Positions 1-10,974 of a DNA stretch of 64,000 nt are shown here, piece after piece. The first letter of the stretch is position 1, and each line of letters begins with the position of its first letter. A program made the position numbers and the translations under genes. The stretch is from Perognathus longimembris pacificus (lineage: Eukaryota > Chordata > Mammalia > Rodentia > Heteromyidae). The notes below the pieces were generated by a model. It did not search any database. It saw nothing but the letters and a program-made list of their open reading frames with translations, and had not been told where the DNA came from. Location of the stretch: the NCBI RefSeq assembly GCF_023159225.1, contig NC_063167.1, positions 76,119,298 to 76,183,297 of the forward strand, given 5' to 3'.

Positions 1-216
1 TTAACAACTTTCAGCTTTGTATTCAGTCTTCACTATTACAGAAAGAGACAACCAATAAGCAATAATAACACACAATGTAATTTAAATATGGTAATTGAAC
101 TATAGATACCAGATAAATACCTCTTCTAGTATAATACAATCACAGCTATTATATTAAAAATGATTTTCAAGTAATCCCTTGATCTGTCTAAAAAAATACA
201 GTTTAAAAAAAATTCT

Positions 217-412
217 GGGCTGGGAATGTGGCTTAGTGATAGAGTGCTTGCTGGCATGCATGAAGCCCTAGGTTCAATTCCTCAGTACCATATAAATAGA
301 AAAAGCTGGAAGTGGCACTGTGGCTCAAGTGGTAGAGTGTTGGCCTTGAGCAAAAAGAAGCCAGGGACAGTGCTCAGGCCCTGAGTCCAAGCCCCAGGAC
401 TGGGGGAAAAAA
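217..412 (+). repeat. dID SINE (type description)
   Basis: This copy shows the dimeric ID-like SINE that dominates the window. The left half starts GGGCTGGGAATGTGGC, with a pol III A box near GTGGCTTAGTG and a B box near GTTCAATTCC. A short linker (CCATATAAATAGAAAAAG in this copy) follows, then a second ID-like half (GGCACTGTGGCTCAAGTGG) and the tail CCAGGACTGG plus A-run. The left half resembles the BC1/tRNA-Ala-derived rodent ID element. Such elements are mobilised by L1 proteins, which fits the poly-A tails and target-site duplications seen at many copies below. Confidence 0.85.
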
Positions 413-420
413 ATTTTTTT

Positions 421-785
421 TTGAACGTTGGTGGCTCATGCCTATAGTCCTAGCTACTCAGAAGGCTAAGATCTGGTTGGGTTTTTTTTTTTAACTGTAT
501 TTTTTTGTCTTCTCTTTTTTGGTACTGGGGATCGAACCCAGGACGTTGCACTTGCTAGGCAAGCACTTTGCCACTGAACTACATCCCAGCCCCAGAAGGC
601 TAAGATCTGAGGATCACAGTTCAAAGCCAGCGCAGACAGGAAAGTCCATGAGACTCTTATCTCTAGTTAACCACCAGAAAACTGGAAGTGACACTGTGGA
701 TCAAAGTGGTAGAGTGCTAGCCTGGAGCAAAAAGCTCAGGGACAGCATCCAGGCCTTGAGTTCAAGCCCCACAACTGCCACACAA
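421..785 (+). repeat. B1-dID SINE split by a reverse-strand ID monomer (type description)
   Basis: The host copy begins with a B1-like (7SL/Alu-type) head, TGGTGGCTCATGCCTATAG, and ends with an ID-like half (GACACTGTGGATCAAAGTGG). This is the B1-dID heterodimer layout. It is split by a minus-strand single ID element at about 476-593 (TACTGGGGATCGAACCCAGG, then TACATCCCAGCCCC). The site is duplicated: AGAAGGCTAAGATCTG occurs at 460-475 and 594-609. Here a monomeric ID jumped into a B1-dID. Confidence 0.8.
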
Positions 786-917
786 AAAAAGAAAAAATAC
801 ATTGATTCAATCCTAGCACTATGGGAGTGATTTAATAACCTATCTAAATAATCAGTAGTACAGTTTAACTTTTTTTTAAAATGCGTTTTTGTCACTTGTA
901 CATATAGGGTGTAGAGG

Positions 918-1134
918 TTTTTTTTGTTTGTTTGTTTTTTTTGCCAGTCCTGGGCCTTGAACTCAGGGCCTGAGCACTGTCCCTGGCTTCTTTTTCCTCA
1001 AGGCTAGCACTCTGCCACTTGAGCCACAGCGCCACTTCTGGCCGTTTTCTGTATATGTGGTGCTGGGGAATCGAACCCAGGGCCTCATGTATACAAGGCA
1101 AGCACTTTTGCCACTAGGCCATATCCCCAGCCCC
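918..1134 (-). repeat. dID SINE in CCDC18 intron
   Basis: The T-run followed by GCCAGTCCTGGGCCTTG and ending CATATCCCCAGCCCC is the reverse complement of a full dID. It ends about 185 bp before the exon at 1320. Confidence 0.85.
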
Positions 1135-1319
1135 ACAGTTTAACTTTTTTGTGTCAGTCACTTTCTTCATATATTGTGTCTTTGAGTCCTTTAAATTTGT
1201 GGTAACTATACATTTTATTACATTTAATTTATTGGAAAAGTAATGTCATTTTTATAAGTGTTCAAAACACTAGTATTGTTCCTATCTGCTTTGGTCTTTT
1301 TTTCTTTAATAATTTGCAG

Positions 1320-1419
1320 AGAATGCAAGATGGAGGTTGAAGACAAAAAGCAAGAACTCCTTGAAATGGATCAAGCCCTCAAGGAGAGAAATTGGGAGCT
1401 AAAGCAAAGAGCAGCTCAG
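1320..1419 (+). CDS. CCDC18: CCDC18 internal exon 1 of window (coiled coil)
   Basis: A 100-bp exon between an acceptor ending TTTGCAG (1313-1319) and a weak donor CAG|GTTGAT. The first base completes a codon begun in the previous exon (phase 2 entry); the exon leaves in phase 0. It encodes [18 protein letters not shown] and continues to KQRAAQ, a Glu/Lys-rich heptad pattern typical of a parallel coiled coil. Its last codon joins directly to VTHLDM at 4008, matching the CCDC18 order. The non-consensus donor (GTTGAT) is the weakest splice signal of the set. An alternative acceptor two bases downstream (AG at 1320-1321) is possible but would shift the frame. Confidence 0.85.
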
Positions 1420-1599
1420 GTTGATTTTCTTAATTACATTTTATTGACATTTTCTGTTAATATATAATTATACAAGGTTTCAGAAGTCACTAATGTTTTG
1501 TAAAATAGGTATTTTATAGTATATTTCTTTTTACTTGCACATGAATCGTTTTAAATTATAAATATACATCTAATTTTTTATGGTTTTGTCTAGTAGTTG

Positions 1600-2303
1600 G
1601 TTTTTTTGTTTGTTTGTACAGTACTGGGGTTTGAATTCAGGACCCTGAAGTTTGCTGAGAATTGTTCTACCACTTGAGCCATACTTCTAGTCCTGTTTGT
1701 TCTACTTGTTTTTGTTTGTTTGTGTCAGTCCTGGGGCTTGAGCTCAGGGCCTGGGCCCTGTCCCTGAGATTTTGTGCTCAAGGCTAGTGCTTTACCACTC
1801 AAGCTACTGCTCTACTTCTGGCTTTTTGGTAGTTGATTGGAGATCAGATTATCATGGACTTTTCTGACCTAACTGCCTTCTGTCATCATCAGATCTAGCT
1901 TCCTGAATAGCTAGAATGACAGGTGTGAGCCACTGGCATGGCTACTCCAGTTCTTTTTTAGATAGGATCTCATGCTTTTTGCCTACACCTCTTGAATACT
2001 AGTCTAATTTGTTGAGATAGAGTTATGAACTTCTTCCTATCCCTATCTACCAAAAACATGGGATTCTAGATATGAACTACTACACTCAAGATGAATTTTT
2101 ATTTTTCATTTTGTTGTAGGTAGCCTAGGCTGGCCTCAAACTGAAGATCCTCCTGCCTCAGCCTCCCAAGTGTCTGCCATTACACTTAGTTCTCTGTATG
2201 TGTATATACGTGTGTGTGTATGTGTGTGTGTAGTGCTGGGGATTCAACCTAGAGCTCCAGACATGCTAGGCAAGCCCTCTATCACCAAGTACATCCCACC
2301 CCC
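1600..2303 (-). repeat. Cluster of reverse-strand ID, B1-dID and B1 copies
   Basis: About 1612-1696 is an old ID-like monomer (TACTGGGGTTTGAATTCAGG). About 1708-1943 is a degenerate B1-dID. About 2110-2190 is a B1 monomer (CTAGGCTGGCCTCAAACT). A (TG)n tract and another ID monomer (about 2229-2303) follow. All are on the minus strand and appear older than the dIDs. Confidence 0.65.
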
Positions 2304-2516
2304 AGCTCTAATGCTGGGTTTTGAGAATGAAGGTTTGTAGTAGAGCATTTTGGTCTCTTACTTTACCCTCTATCAGCAAGAAATTGGACTTAAGAGTTAC
2401 TCTCAGCCTGAACATGATGATACATGCCTGTAATTGCAACTATACTTCCAAGTGGAAATAATGTTTTAGGTTATGAAATTTAGTAAGAACCTATCTCAAT
2501 AAACAAGCTTGAAGCC

Positions 2517-2735
2517 AGGCACCTGTGGCTCATGCCTATAATCCTAGCTGCTAAGGAGGCTGAGATCCGAGGACTGTGGTTCTAAGCCATTCCTGGGCAG
2601 GAAAATCTGTGAGACTCTTATCTCCAATTATCCACCAAAAAGCCAGATATGGAGCTCAAGTGGTAGAATACACTAGACTTGGGTATAAAAGCTCAGTAAC
2701 ATTGCCCAGGACCTGAGTTCAAGCCCTAAGACGAG
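2517..2735 (+). repeat. B1-dID SINE
   Basis: The head reads ACCTGTGGCTCATGCCTATA and the second half GGAGCTCAAGTGGTAGAA; it ends in an A-rich tail. A degenerate ID-like copy follows at about 2755-2960. Confidence 0.7.
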
Positions 2736-3196
2736 CAAGAAAAACAAAAACAAGCTTCATATAGTGGGATATGTTTACACTCACAGCTGTGTGGGTGGTG
2801 GAGATAAGAGGATTGTGTTTGAGGCAGGCTCTGGGCACAAATGGGAATCTATATCTGAAAAATAAACAAAAGCAAATTGATCTCGTGGCAAGGCTCAAGT
2901 GGTAGAACACTTGTCTAACTTACCTAGCAAGCACAAAGCACTGAGCTCAAATACCAGAATCCCCACCCCCACCCCGCAAAAAGTTGCTGCCACATAAATG
3001 TTGGATTAATGAAAATATTTATATGTGTTTTTACTCTTTTTTTTTTTTACTCTTTATAGAAAATTTCTCCACCAAAAAATAAGGTCTGAAACATCATCCA
3101 TGAAGGAATTGTAGCTTGTTAAGTTTCTTCTGTATCAAACATATGGGCTTGAGTCGTTACTAGTAAATAATGATTATTTTTCTTCTTTGCTTTCCT

Positions 3197-3400
3197 TTTT
3201 TTTTTTTGGCCAGTCCTGGGCCTTGAACTCAGGGCCTGAGCACTGTCCCTGGCTTCTTTTTGCTCAAGGCTAGCATTCTGCCACTTGAGCCACAGCGCCA
3301 CTTCTGGCTGTTTTCTATATATATGGTGCTGAGGAATTGAGCCCCAGGGCTTCATGTATAGGAGGCAAGCACTCTTTCCACTAGGCCATATTCCCACCCT
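3197..3400 (-). repeat. dID SINE in CCDC18 intron
   Basis: A T-run, GGCCAGTCCTGGGCCTTG and a terminal CATATTCCCACCC identify a full reverse-strand dID. Confidence 0.82.
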
Positions 3401-3419
3401 CCTCTATTTTTTTTTTTAA

Positions 3420-3866
3420 TGTGTTTTCCCTGTACTAGAGCTTGAACTCAGGGACTCATATTCTTGCCTAGCTTTTTTATTTTTTTTTTTTAACAAGTCC
3501 TGGGCCTTGAACTCAGGGCCTGAGTACTGTCCTTGGCTTGTTTTTGCCCAAGGCTAGCACTCTGCCAACTTGAGCCACGGTGTCACTTATGGTCTTTTCT
3601 GTATATGTGGTGCTGAGGAATCAAACCTAGGGCTTCATGTATAGGAGGCAAACACTCTTGCCACTAGGCCATATTCCCAGCCTCTTGCTTAGCTTTTTTA
3701 CTCAAGGCTGGTGCTCTACCACTTGAGCCACAGTCTACTTCCAGCTTTTTTCTAGGTCAAAGTCACACAGAGTTTTCTACTTTTCTACTGGCTTCAAACT
3801 AGGAAACTTAGATCATAGCCTCTTGAGTAGCTAGAATTAAATGTGGGCCACCAGCATCTGATTATT
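3420..3866 (-). repeat. B1-dID split by a younger dID (both minus)
   Basis: The outer B1-dID runs from CTGTACTAGAGCTTGAACTC to GGGCCACCAGCATCTG. A dID at about 3475-3683 interrupts it. The site TTGC(C/T)TAGCTTTTTTA is present on both sides, which is the target-site duplication. Confidence 0.72.
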
Positions 3867-4007
3867 TTTCTTATTGAAAAAATAATTTATTTGAGGTTAG
3901 TTAACCTTGTAGTTATATCACTAAAGAAAATTCTAAATCACATTCTAACCATGCAAATTTTTACATTAGAATAAAGTTGAACAACAATTTATTACTTTTA
4001 TTTTCAG

Positions 4008-4124
4008 GTTACACATTTGGATATGACTATTCGTGAACACAGAGGAGAAATGGAACAAAAAATAATTAAATTAGAGGGTACTCTGGAAAAGTCAGAATTA
4101 GAACTTAAAGAGTGCAATAAACAG
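4008..4124 (+). CDS. CCDC18: CCDC18 internal exon 2 (coiled coil)
   Basis: This exon is 117 bp (39 codons), phase 0 at both ends. The acceptor is a T-rich tract ending TTTTCAG (4001-4007) and the donor is CAG|GTAATT. It encodes [18 protein letters not shown] followed by a segment ending ELKECNKQ, with heptad-spaced Leu/Ile and many charged residues. An open frame continues into the intron to 4244, but that tail is intronic (it runs into a B1-dID area) and should not be translated. Skipping this exon would remove 39 residues without a frameshift. Confidence 0.9.
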
Positions 4125-4382
4125 GTAATTATTTTTAAATTACATGTTAAGTTGTTTAAGCAAACCAAGACCAGTAGCTTACGCTGTTTTCGTAACTACT
4201 TGAGAGGTAGAGATCAGGAGCATACTTGTTCAAGTACTGATTGAGTAAAAATTTCAAGAGAACAGTAAAAAGCAGAGTGCAGTAGTGTGTGCTTTTCATC
4301 CTATCTACTCAGGAAGCATAAATAAAAAGGACTGGGCCCAGACTGGCAAAGGCAAAACATGAGACTTTGTTAAAAAATAATG

Positions 4383-4823
4383 AGCTGGGCTCATGTCTAT
4401 AATCCTAGCTACTCAGGAGGCTGAGATCTGAGGATCATGCTTGGAAGCCAGCCCAGGCAGAAAAGTCCCCATGAGACTCTTATCTCCATTTAACTACTTA
4501 AAAAATTTAACGGAAGTGGCACAGTAGCTTAAAGTGGTAGAGTGTTAGCCTTAAGCAAAAGAGCTCAGAGACTGTGCCCAGGCCCTGAGTTCAAGCCCCA
4601 CAAACTGACCAAAAAATAAATAAAGTAATGAAAGTTGGGGTTGGGAATTTAGCTCAGTGGAAAAGTACTTGCCTAGCAAGTACAAGATTTTGAGTTTAGT
4701 CCTCAGCACTACAAATAATAGTAGCAATAATAAAAGTAAAAAGGGCTGAGGGCATGGCTGAAGTGGTTACAACACCCGTCTTAACAAGTAGTACACCCCA
4801 AGTTCAAATTCCAGTACTGAAAA
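4383..4823 (+). repeat. B1-dID followed by ID monomers
   Basis: About 4383-4610 is a B1-dID. About 4636-4715 is a close match to a canonical single ID element (GGGGTTGGGAATTTAGCTCA, then TTGCCTAGCAAGTACAAG). About 4742-4823 is a more decayed ID-like copy. The single ID is closer to the rodent-wide ID/BC1 form than the dimers are. Confidence 0.7.
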
Positions 4824-4997
4824 AAAAAATGCTGTTTAAAAAGTAAGTTCAGGCATTGATTCCTGGTTCTTCTCCCTCAAAATTTCTGCTTTGCCCTTGA
4901 GTTAAGATTTTTGTTTTTAATCTTGTATCTCATTTATGAAGTGTTTAAGCAATAAAATTTTAATGTCGGTTTAAAAAAAAAAAAAGTAAGTTCAGGG

Positions 4998-5198
4998 GCT
5001 GGGAGTATGGCCTAGTGGCAAGAGTACTTGCCTCATATACATGAAGCCCTGAGTTCGATTCCCCAGCACCACATATATAGAAAATGGCCAGAAGTGGCAT
5101 TGTGGCTCAAGTGGCAGAGTGCTAGCTTTGAACAAAAAGAAGCCAGGGACAGTGCTCAGGCCCTGAGTCCAAGGCCCAGGACTGGCAAAAAAATAAAA
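4998..5198 (+). repeat. dID SINE
   Basis: The 5' end GGGGCTGGGAGTATGGCC and the tail CCCAGGACTGGC with A-run mark a full copy. It is flanked by AAAAGTAAGTTCA upstream and a similar AAAGCAAGTTCA downstream, consistent with a target-site duplication. Confidence 0.82.
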
Positions 5199-5399
5199 AA
5201 GCAAGTTCATACCAGGGCCTGTAATCTTAGCTACTCAGGAGGCTGAGATCTGAGGATCATGGTTCAAAGCCTTTCTTACTATGTTTGCAAGGATGACCTT
5301 CAACTCCTCAAGTAATCTTCAAACCTTGTAAGTAACTGAGACTTAATCTGTATCCCTATGCCTGGCTATGTTATTTATTTGGTTGGTTGGGTGGGTGGG

Positions 5400-5855
5400 T
5401 GTTTTTGTGTGTGCTAGTAGTGGAGCTTAAACTGAGGGATTAGGCACTGTCTTTTAGGTTTTTTACCCAAGTCTGGCACTCTACCACTTGAGCCATAGTT
5501 CTATTTTTGGATTTTTGCTAGTTAATTGGATATGAATTTCATGTACTTTTCTGCCTGTTCTGGCTTTGAACCTGCTTATCAGATTTTTCTTTTGTTTTTT
5601 GCCAATCTTGGGGCTTGAACTCAGGGCCTGAGTACCGTCCCTGGCTTCTTTTTGCTCAAGGCTAGCACTTTACCACTTGGGCCACAGCGCTACTTCCAGC
5701 TTTTTCTATATATGTGGTGCTAAGGAATCGAACCTACTGCTTCATGTATATAAGGCAAGCACTTTACCACTAGGCCATATTCCCAGCCCCATGCTTATCA
5801 GATTTTTAACCTCATGAGAAGCTAGGGTCACAGGCATGAGCCACCAGCACCCAGC
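5400..5855 (-). repeat. B1-dID split by dID, TSD visible
   Basis: The outer minus-strand B1-dID contains TGCTTATCAGATTTTT twice (about 5570 and 5793), bracketing a minus-strand dID at about 5586-5790. The duplicated 16-mer is the insertion footprint. Confidence 0.78.
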
Positions 5856-5917
5856 TATGTTTTTTGTTTTACAGAGTACATGTGAATAAAACAAACAAAA
5901 TACCATTACAAGCTTGG

Positions 5918-6145
5918 TGGTGCTGGTGGCTCATGCCTGTAATCCTAGCTACTCAGAAGGCTTAGAGCTGGGGATTGAGGTTTATAGCCAGCTCTAGCAG
6001 GTAAGTCTATGAGAATCTTATCCACAGTTTACCACCAGAAAACCAAAGTGGCACTGTGGCTAAAGTAATAGTGTGCTAGCCTTGAGCAAAAGAGTTCAAG
6101 GACAGTGCCCAGGCCCTGAGTTCAAGCCCCATGATTAACAACAAC
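5918..6145 (+). repeat. B1-dID SINE
   Basis: The B1-type head GGTGGCTCATGCCTGTAATC is joined to an ID-like half (GTGGCACTGTGGCTAAAG). The region from about 6150 to 6545 after it is A/T-rich unique intron with nothing recognised. Confidence 0.72.
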
Positions 6146-6547
6146 AATAAAAACATTACTTAGGGGCCAGTACAAGAGTCAGGTGTTCTAATGTCAACCT
6201 GTGAGAGTAAGACTCAGACCCAAGGTTAAGGTCTGGTCCCAGAAGAAAAAGAAAATATGTAATTACAACTATCATAGTACTTAACATTTAGTTTTCTCCT
6301 CTTAATATTATTTTGATAAAGCTTTTCTTATTGCATTCATTTTCTTGTAATATGTACATGCCTGAATATGCATCTCATGCAATTGAATACTTATGATGAG
6401 TTGGTGGAAGGATTTACAAGTGATTTTCTATAGTGTTTGCCTCTGAGGAAAGAACAAATTAAGAAGGACAATTCATTTTCAGTAATTTTTACTTCATGCA
6501 TATATTACCTATGAGATTATTCATAAGATCCTATAACATTTCTTTTT

Positions 6548-7164
6548 TTCTTTTTGCCAGTCCTGAGGCTTGAACTCAAGGCCTGGGTACTGTCCCTGAC
6601 CTTCTTTTGCCCAAGGCTGGCACTCTACCACTTGAGCTACAGCACCACTTTTGGCTTTTTTTTTTTTTTTTTTTTTTTTCCGGCCAGTCCTGGGCCTTGG
6701 ACTCAGGGCCTGAGCACTGTCCCTGGCTTCTTTTTGCTCAAGGCTAGCACTCTGCCACTTGAGCCACAGCGCCACTTCTGGCCATTTTCTGTATATGTGG
6801 TGCTGGGGAATTGAACCCAGGGCCTCACGTATACGAGGCAAGCACTCTTGCCATTAGGCCAAATCCCCAGCCCCACTTTGGCTCTTTTTGTTTGTGTGGT
6901 ACTGAGGAATTGAACCCAGGGCTTCATGTATGCTAGGCAAGCACTCTACCACTAAACCATATTCCAAGCCCTAACATTTTCTTTTTCTGCTAGTCCTTGG
7001 CTTGAACTCAGGGCCTGAGCACTGTCCCTGGCTTCCTTTTGCTCAAGGCTAGCACTCTACTTGAGCCATAGTACCACATGTAGCTTTTTCTGTACTGAGG
7101 AATCAAACCTAGGGCTTCACGCATGCTAGGCAAGTACTTTGCCGCTAAGCCACATTCCCAGCCC
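6548..7164 (-). repeat. Three dID copies, one nested in another
   Basis: The outer dID (about 6550-6971) is split by a younger dID (about 6656-6875). CACTTTTGGCTTTTT precedes the inner copy and CACTTTGGCTCTTTTT follows it. A third, partly deleted dID occupies about 6984-7164. Confidence 0.78.
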
Positions 7165-7215
7165 TGTAACATTTCTTTTAGTGTGATTTTCTCATACTAT
7201 TTGTCATTGCAGTCT

Positions 7216-7745
7216 TTATTTTTTTTTTCAATGTGGGGCTTGAACTCAGGGACTGAGTGTTATCCCTGAGCCTCGCTCAAAGCTAACTCATTACCACTTG
7301 AGCCACAGGAATGAGGATTTAGCTTAAGAAAAGCAAACCCACTTTAAGCTTAAGAAAACCCACTTCTGGGTTTTTGAGTGGTTAATTGGAGAGAAGAGTC
7401 TCAAGGGGACTTTTCTGCCCAGATTGCCTTCAAACCTCAGTCCTCAGATCTCAGCCTTCTGGGTAAATTAGGATTAAAGGTGTGAGACACCATTGCCCTG
7501 GGAGATCTTTATATTTTAAATAGACTGAAGTGTACATAAACATTTTATTAAACAGAAGAATTCTCAGTTATAGTTGCCTTAATAAAAATTAATGTTTGTA
7601 CTTGACTTTTTAATATTTTACTCATTTTTACTTTTATTTTATTTTGAGGTAAGATCTTGGTATATAGCCCAAGTTGGTCCTGAACTCAGAATCCTTTTGT
7701 CTCTGCCTCCTGAGTGCTGAGATTAGATATGTGTTCCACTCGGCT
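7216..7745 (-). repeat. Degenerate B1-dID and B1 monomer
   Basis: About 7216-7498 is a B1-dID with an internal duplicated stretch (AGCTTAAGAAAA occurs twice). About 7622-7745 is a B1 monomer (TATAGCCCAAGTTGGTCC, then CCTCCTGAGTGCTGAGATTA). Confidence 0.6.
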
Positions 7746-7759
7746 CAAACTTCTCTTGG

Positions 7760-7764
<5 letters not shown>

Positions 7765-7791
<27 letters not shown>

Positions 7792-7984
7792 GGCCAGTCC
7801 TGGGCCTTGGACTCAGGGCCTGAGCACTGTCCCTGGCTTCTTCCCGCTCAAGGCTAGCACTCTGCCACTTGAGCCACAGCACCGCTTCTGGCCATTTTCT
7901 GTATATGTGGTGCTGGGGAATCGAACCTAGGGCCTCGTGTATATGAGGCAGGCACTCTTGCCACTAGGCTATATCCCCAGCCCC
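7765..7984 (-). repeat. dID SINE with TSD, upstream of CCDC18 exon 3
   Basis: A long T-run leads into GGCCAGTCCTGGGCC. The flanking duplication CTCTTGGATATTTT is seen on both sides (about 7752 and 7983). It lies 85 bp upstream of the exon at 8069. Confidence 0.85.
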
Positions 7985-8068
7985 TCTTGGATATTTTGAA
8001 TAGGAGCTTTTAAACTTAAAATAGCGATACTCATTATTGTACTAATAATATCCTTCTTAAAATTTTAG

Positions 8069-8212
8069 ATCGAAAATTTAAATGAAAAATTGCAAAATGC
8101 CAAAGAACAGCTCCGAGAAAAAGAGTTTGTGATACTACAAAATGAACAAGAGATAAGTCAACTGAAGAAGGAAAGTGAAAGAACACAGCAAAGGATGAAA
8201 GAAATGGAAAAT
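8069..8212 (+). CDS. CCDC18: CCDC18 internal exon 3 (coiled coil)
   Basis: This exon is 144 bp (48 codons), phase 0 on both sides, with acceptor AATTTTAG (8061-8068) and donor AAT|GTAAGC. It encodes [18 protein letters not shown] through QRMKEMEN, an almost continuous charged coiled coil. A dID SINE begins at about 8276, 64 bp past the donor, and another minus-strand dID ends at 7984, 85 bp before the acceptor, so the exon sits between two young SINEs. The reading frame is intact. Confidence 0.9.
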
Positions 8213-8275
8213 GTAAGCAAATTATTTTCCAACAAAAGAAAAAATGGTATTCTACAAGATTTAAGTGCATAGTGT

Positions 8276-8480
8276 CGGGCTGGGGATATGGCCTAGTGGC
8301 AAGAGAGCTTGCCTCATATACATGAGGCCCTGGGTTCAATTCCCCAGCACCACATATACAGAAAACGGCCAGAAGTGGCGCTGTGGTTCAAGTGGCAGAG
8401 TGCTAGCCTTGAGCAAAAGGAAGCCAGGGACAGTGCTCAGGCCATGAGTCCAAGGCCCAGGACTGGCCAAAAAAAAAAAA
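8276..8480 (+). repeat. dID SINE with TSD, downstream of CCDC18 exon 3
   Basis: A full copy with AAGTGCATAGTGTC on the left and AGTGCATAGTGTC after the poly-A. It starts 64 bp beyond the exon donor at 8213. Confidence 0.85.
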
Positions 8481-8598
8481 GTGCATAGTGTCTTAAATTG
8501 TTTAGCTTTAATATACAGCAGTTGTGCTATAACATTTCTAGGCTACTTATTTGTACTAGATGCTATTAGTTTCTTTGACTTTTAAAATATTTTATTAT

Positions 8599-9392
8599 GG
8601 GGCTGGGAATGTGGCCTAGTGGTAAAGTGCTCGCCTCATATCCAGGAAGCCCTGAGTTCAATTCCTCAGCACCACATATATAGCAAAAAGCTGGAAGTGG
8701 CACTGTGGCTCAAGTGGCAGAGTGCTAGCCTTGAGCAAAAAGAAGCCAGGGATAGTACTCAGGCCCTGAGTTCAAGCCCCAGGACTGGCAAAAAATAAAA
8801 CAGAAAAAAAAAAGTTTTGTTATGATGGTTTAGGACAATGTCTTATATATATTTGGATTCCTTACTTTTGGCATGTTCTATATCACATAGTAAATCATAG
8901 AATATGTTTATGTGGTTAATAAATACTAAGAATCTACTATGCTGGCTGGGAATGTGGCTTAGCGGTAGATTGCTTGCCTAGCATGCATGAAGCCCTGGTT
9001 TCGATTCCTCAGCACCACATAAACAGAAAAAGCCAGAAGAGGCACTGTGGCTCAAGTGGCAGAAGCCAGGAACAGTGCTCAGGCCCTGAGTTCAAGCCCC
9101 AGGACTGGCTAAATAGTTTTCAGGGGCTGGTAATATGACCTAGTGGTAGAGTACAATAAATTGTTTTCAAAAAACTCTTGGTATGGGGCTGGGAATATGG
9201 CCTAGTGGTAAAATGCTCGCCTTGTATACATGAAGCTCTGGGTTCGATTCCTCAGCACCACATATATAGAAAAAGCCAGTAGTGGCACTGTGGCTCAAGT
9301 GGTAGAGTGCTCTCCTTGAGCAAAAAGAAGCCAGAGACAGTGCTCAGGCTCTGACTTCAAGCCCCAGGACTGGCAAAAAACAAAACAAAAAA
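8599..9392 (+). repeat. Three dID SINEs and one dID stub
   Basis: Copies lie at about 8599-8808, 8943-9108 (internally shortened in the second half) and 9185-9392. A 5' stub (GGGGCTGGTAATATGACC) at about 9123-9155 sits between near-copies of TTGTTTTCA-like sequence. All are on the plus strand. Confidence 0.75.
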
Positions 9393-9685
9393 CTCTTGGT
9401 ATGTTGCTCAATAGCATAAATCCTGAATTCAAACAATAATGTAAAAAAAAAGTTGAAGATCTATTGTATATTTCTATATGGGCCAATGTTATTGGAGCTT
9501 GAACTCTTTTAGGGTGTTTTTCCTTCAATATCAGTTTCACTGTAAATTATACTCATTGTATGTTAAATTTTACAGAGATTTAGTTGGGAGGGGAAAATTT
9601 TACTTATTGAAAAAAATGAGAAAGGGGCATAGGTTATAAATGTGTATATCATCTTGAGGCCTACAAATATCTTGTGCTTTTTCAG

Positions 9686-9889
9686 GTTGTGAAAGAGCAA
9701 GAAGAATACATTGCCACACAATACAAGGAGGCCATAGATTTGGGGCAAGAATTGAGACTAACACAAGAGCAGGTGCAGAACTCTCATACAGAATTGATGG
9801 AGGCTCGCTGTCAACAAGTCCAAGCACAAAGAGAAATAGAAAGGCTTTCTACAGAACTGGAGGATATAAAGCAACTCTCTAAAGAGAAA
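9686..9889 (+). CDS. CCDC18: CCDC18 internal exon 4 (coiled coil)
   Basis: This exon is 204 bp (68 codons), phase 0 on both sides, with acceptor TTTTTCAG and donor AAA|GTAATA. It encodes [18 protein letters not shown], then a long coiled-coil run through AREIERL-like repeats (seen as [17 protein letters not shown]) to SKEK. Gln is abundant (QEQVQNS, QQVQAQ), as elsewhere in this protein. The open frame extends into the intron to 9934, but the donor and family alignment end the exon at 9889. Confidence 0.9.
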
Positions 9890-10050
9890 GTAATACCTGT
9901 TCTAAATTATTTTGTATTTCTGACAGATGTTTAAATTTTTAATACTTTTTAGAACTGTATTCTTTACTTCTTATGCAAATGAACTGTGTATTGGACAACA
10001 ACATGAATGTACTTAATGCCACCAATATATGTACTTAAAAATAGTTAAAA

Positions 10051-10860
10051 CGGGCTGGGAATATGACCTAGTGGCAGGAGTGCTCGCCTCGTATACATGA
10101 AGCCCTGGGTTTGATTCCTCAGCACCACATATATAGAAAATGGCTAGAAGTGGCACTGTGGCTCAAGTGGCAGAGTGCTAGCCTTGTACAAAAAGAAGCC
10201 AGGGACAGTGTTCAGGCCCTGAGTTCATGGCCCAGGACTGGCCAAAAAAAATATAAATAAATAAATAATAAAAAGAAAAAAATTTACAAAGAATAGTTGA
10301 AACAGGCTAGGTGCTGGTGGCTCATGCTTATTATAATCCTAGCTACTGAGGATGCTAAGATCTGAGGATCACAGTTTGAAGCCAGCCTGAGCAGAAAAGT
10401 CAGTGAGACTTCTCCAACTAATCACCAAAAAAAGCTGGAAGTAGAGCTACAGCTCAAGTGATAGAGTGCTAGCCTTGAGCAAAAGAAGCTCAGGGACTGT
10501 ACCCAGGCTCTGAGTTCAAGCCCCAGGACTAGCACACAATGTACAAAAACACTAAAATGGTAGGTGGTATATACCTGTAGCTCCACCATTTGGGACACAA
10601 GCAGGTAAATTATGAGTTCAAGTCCAGTCTGGACTCCACGTGGTGAGATACTGACTCAAAAAAATAAAACATCCTGAGAACCCATGGCTCATACCTGTTA
10701 TCCTAGCTAGTCAGGCAGCTGAGACCTGGGGGAATTATAATTTGAAGCCAGCCCCAGCAGAAAAGTCCTCAAGACTGTAGCTCCAAAATAACTAGCAAAA
10801 TGCTGGACTGAAAGTACAGTATGAGCAAGCCAAACATGTGAGGCCCTGAGTTAAACCCTG
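10051..10860 (+). repeat. dID plus B1-dID and B1 copies
   Basis: About 10051-10260 is a dID. About 10308-10545 is a B1-dID. About 10551-10670 is B1-like (TGGTGAGATACTGACTC and A-rich tail). About 10675-10860 is another decayed B1-dID. Confidence 0.68.
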
Positions 10861-10974
10861 TTATTTGAGAAGTGCATTTCTCACAGTATTCTACAGATGT
10901 CTTGTCTGCTTCTAATTGGATAGCAGATATTTAAGACACACTCATTGAGTTATTTCTAAACATGCAACTTGTGT

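Noticed and set aside
4008..4244. Taking the open frame through the CCDC18 donor at 4124 as one longer exon
   Set aside because: A good donor (CAG|GTAATT), loss of coiled-coil pattern after it, and the direct join to IENLNEKL at 8069 place the exon end at 4124.
5028..5246. Many frames reading HEALGSIPQHHIYRKRPEV or LGIWPSGKSACLVYMRP
   Set aside because: The same peptides recur across the window on both strands because they are translations of dID SINE copies.
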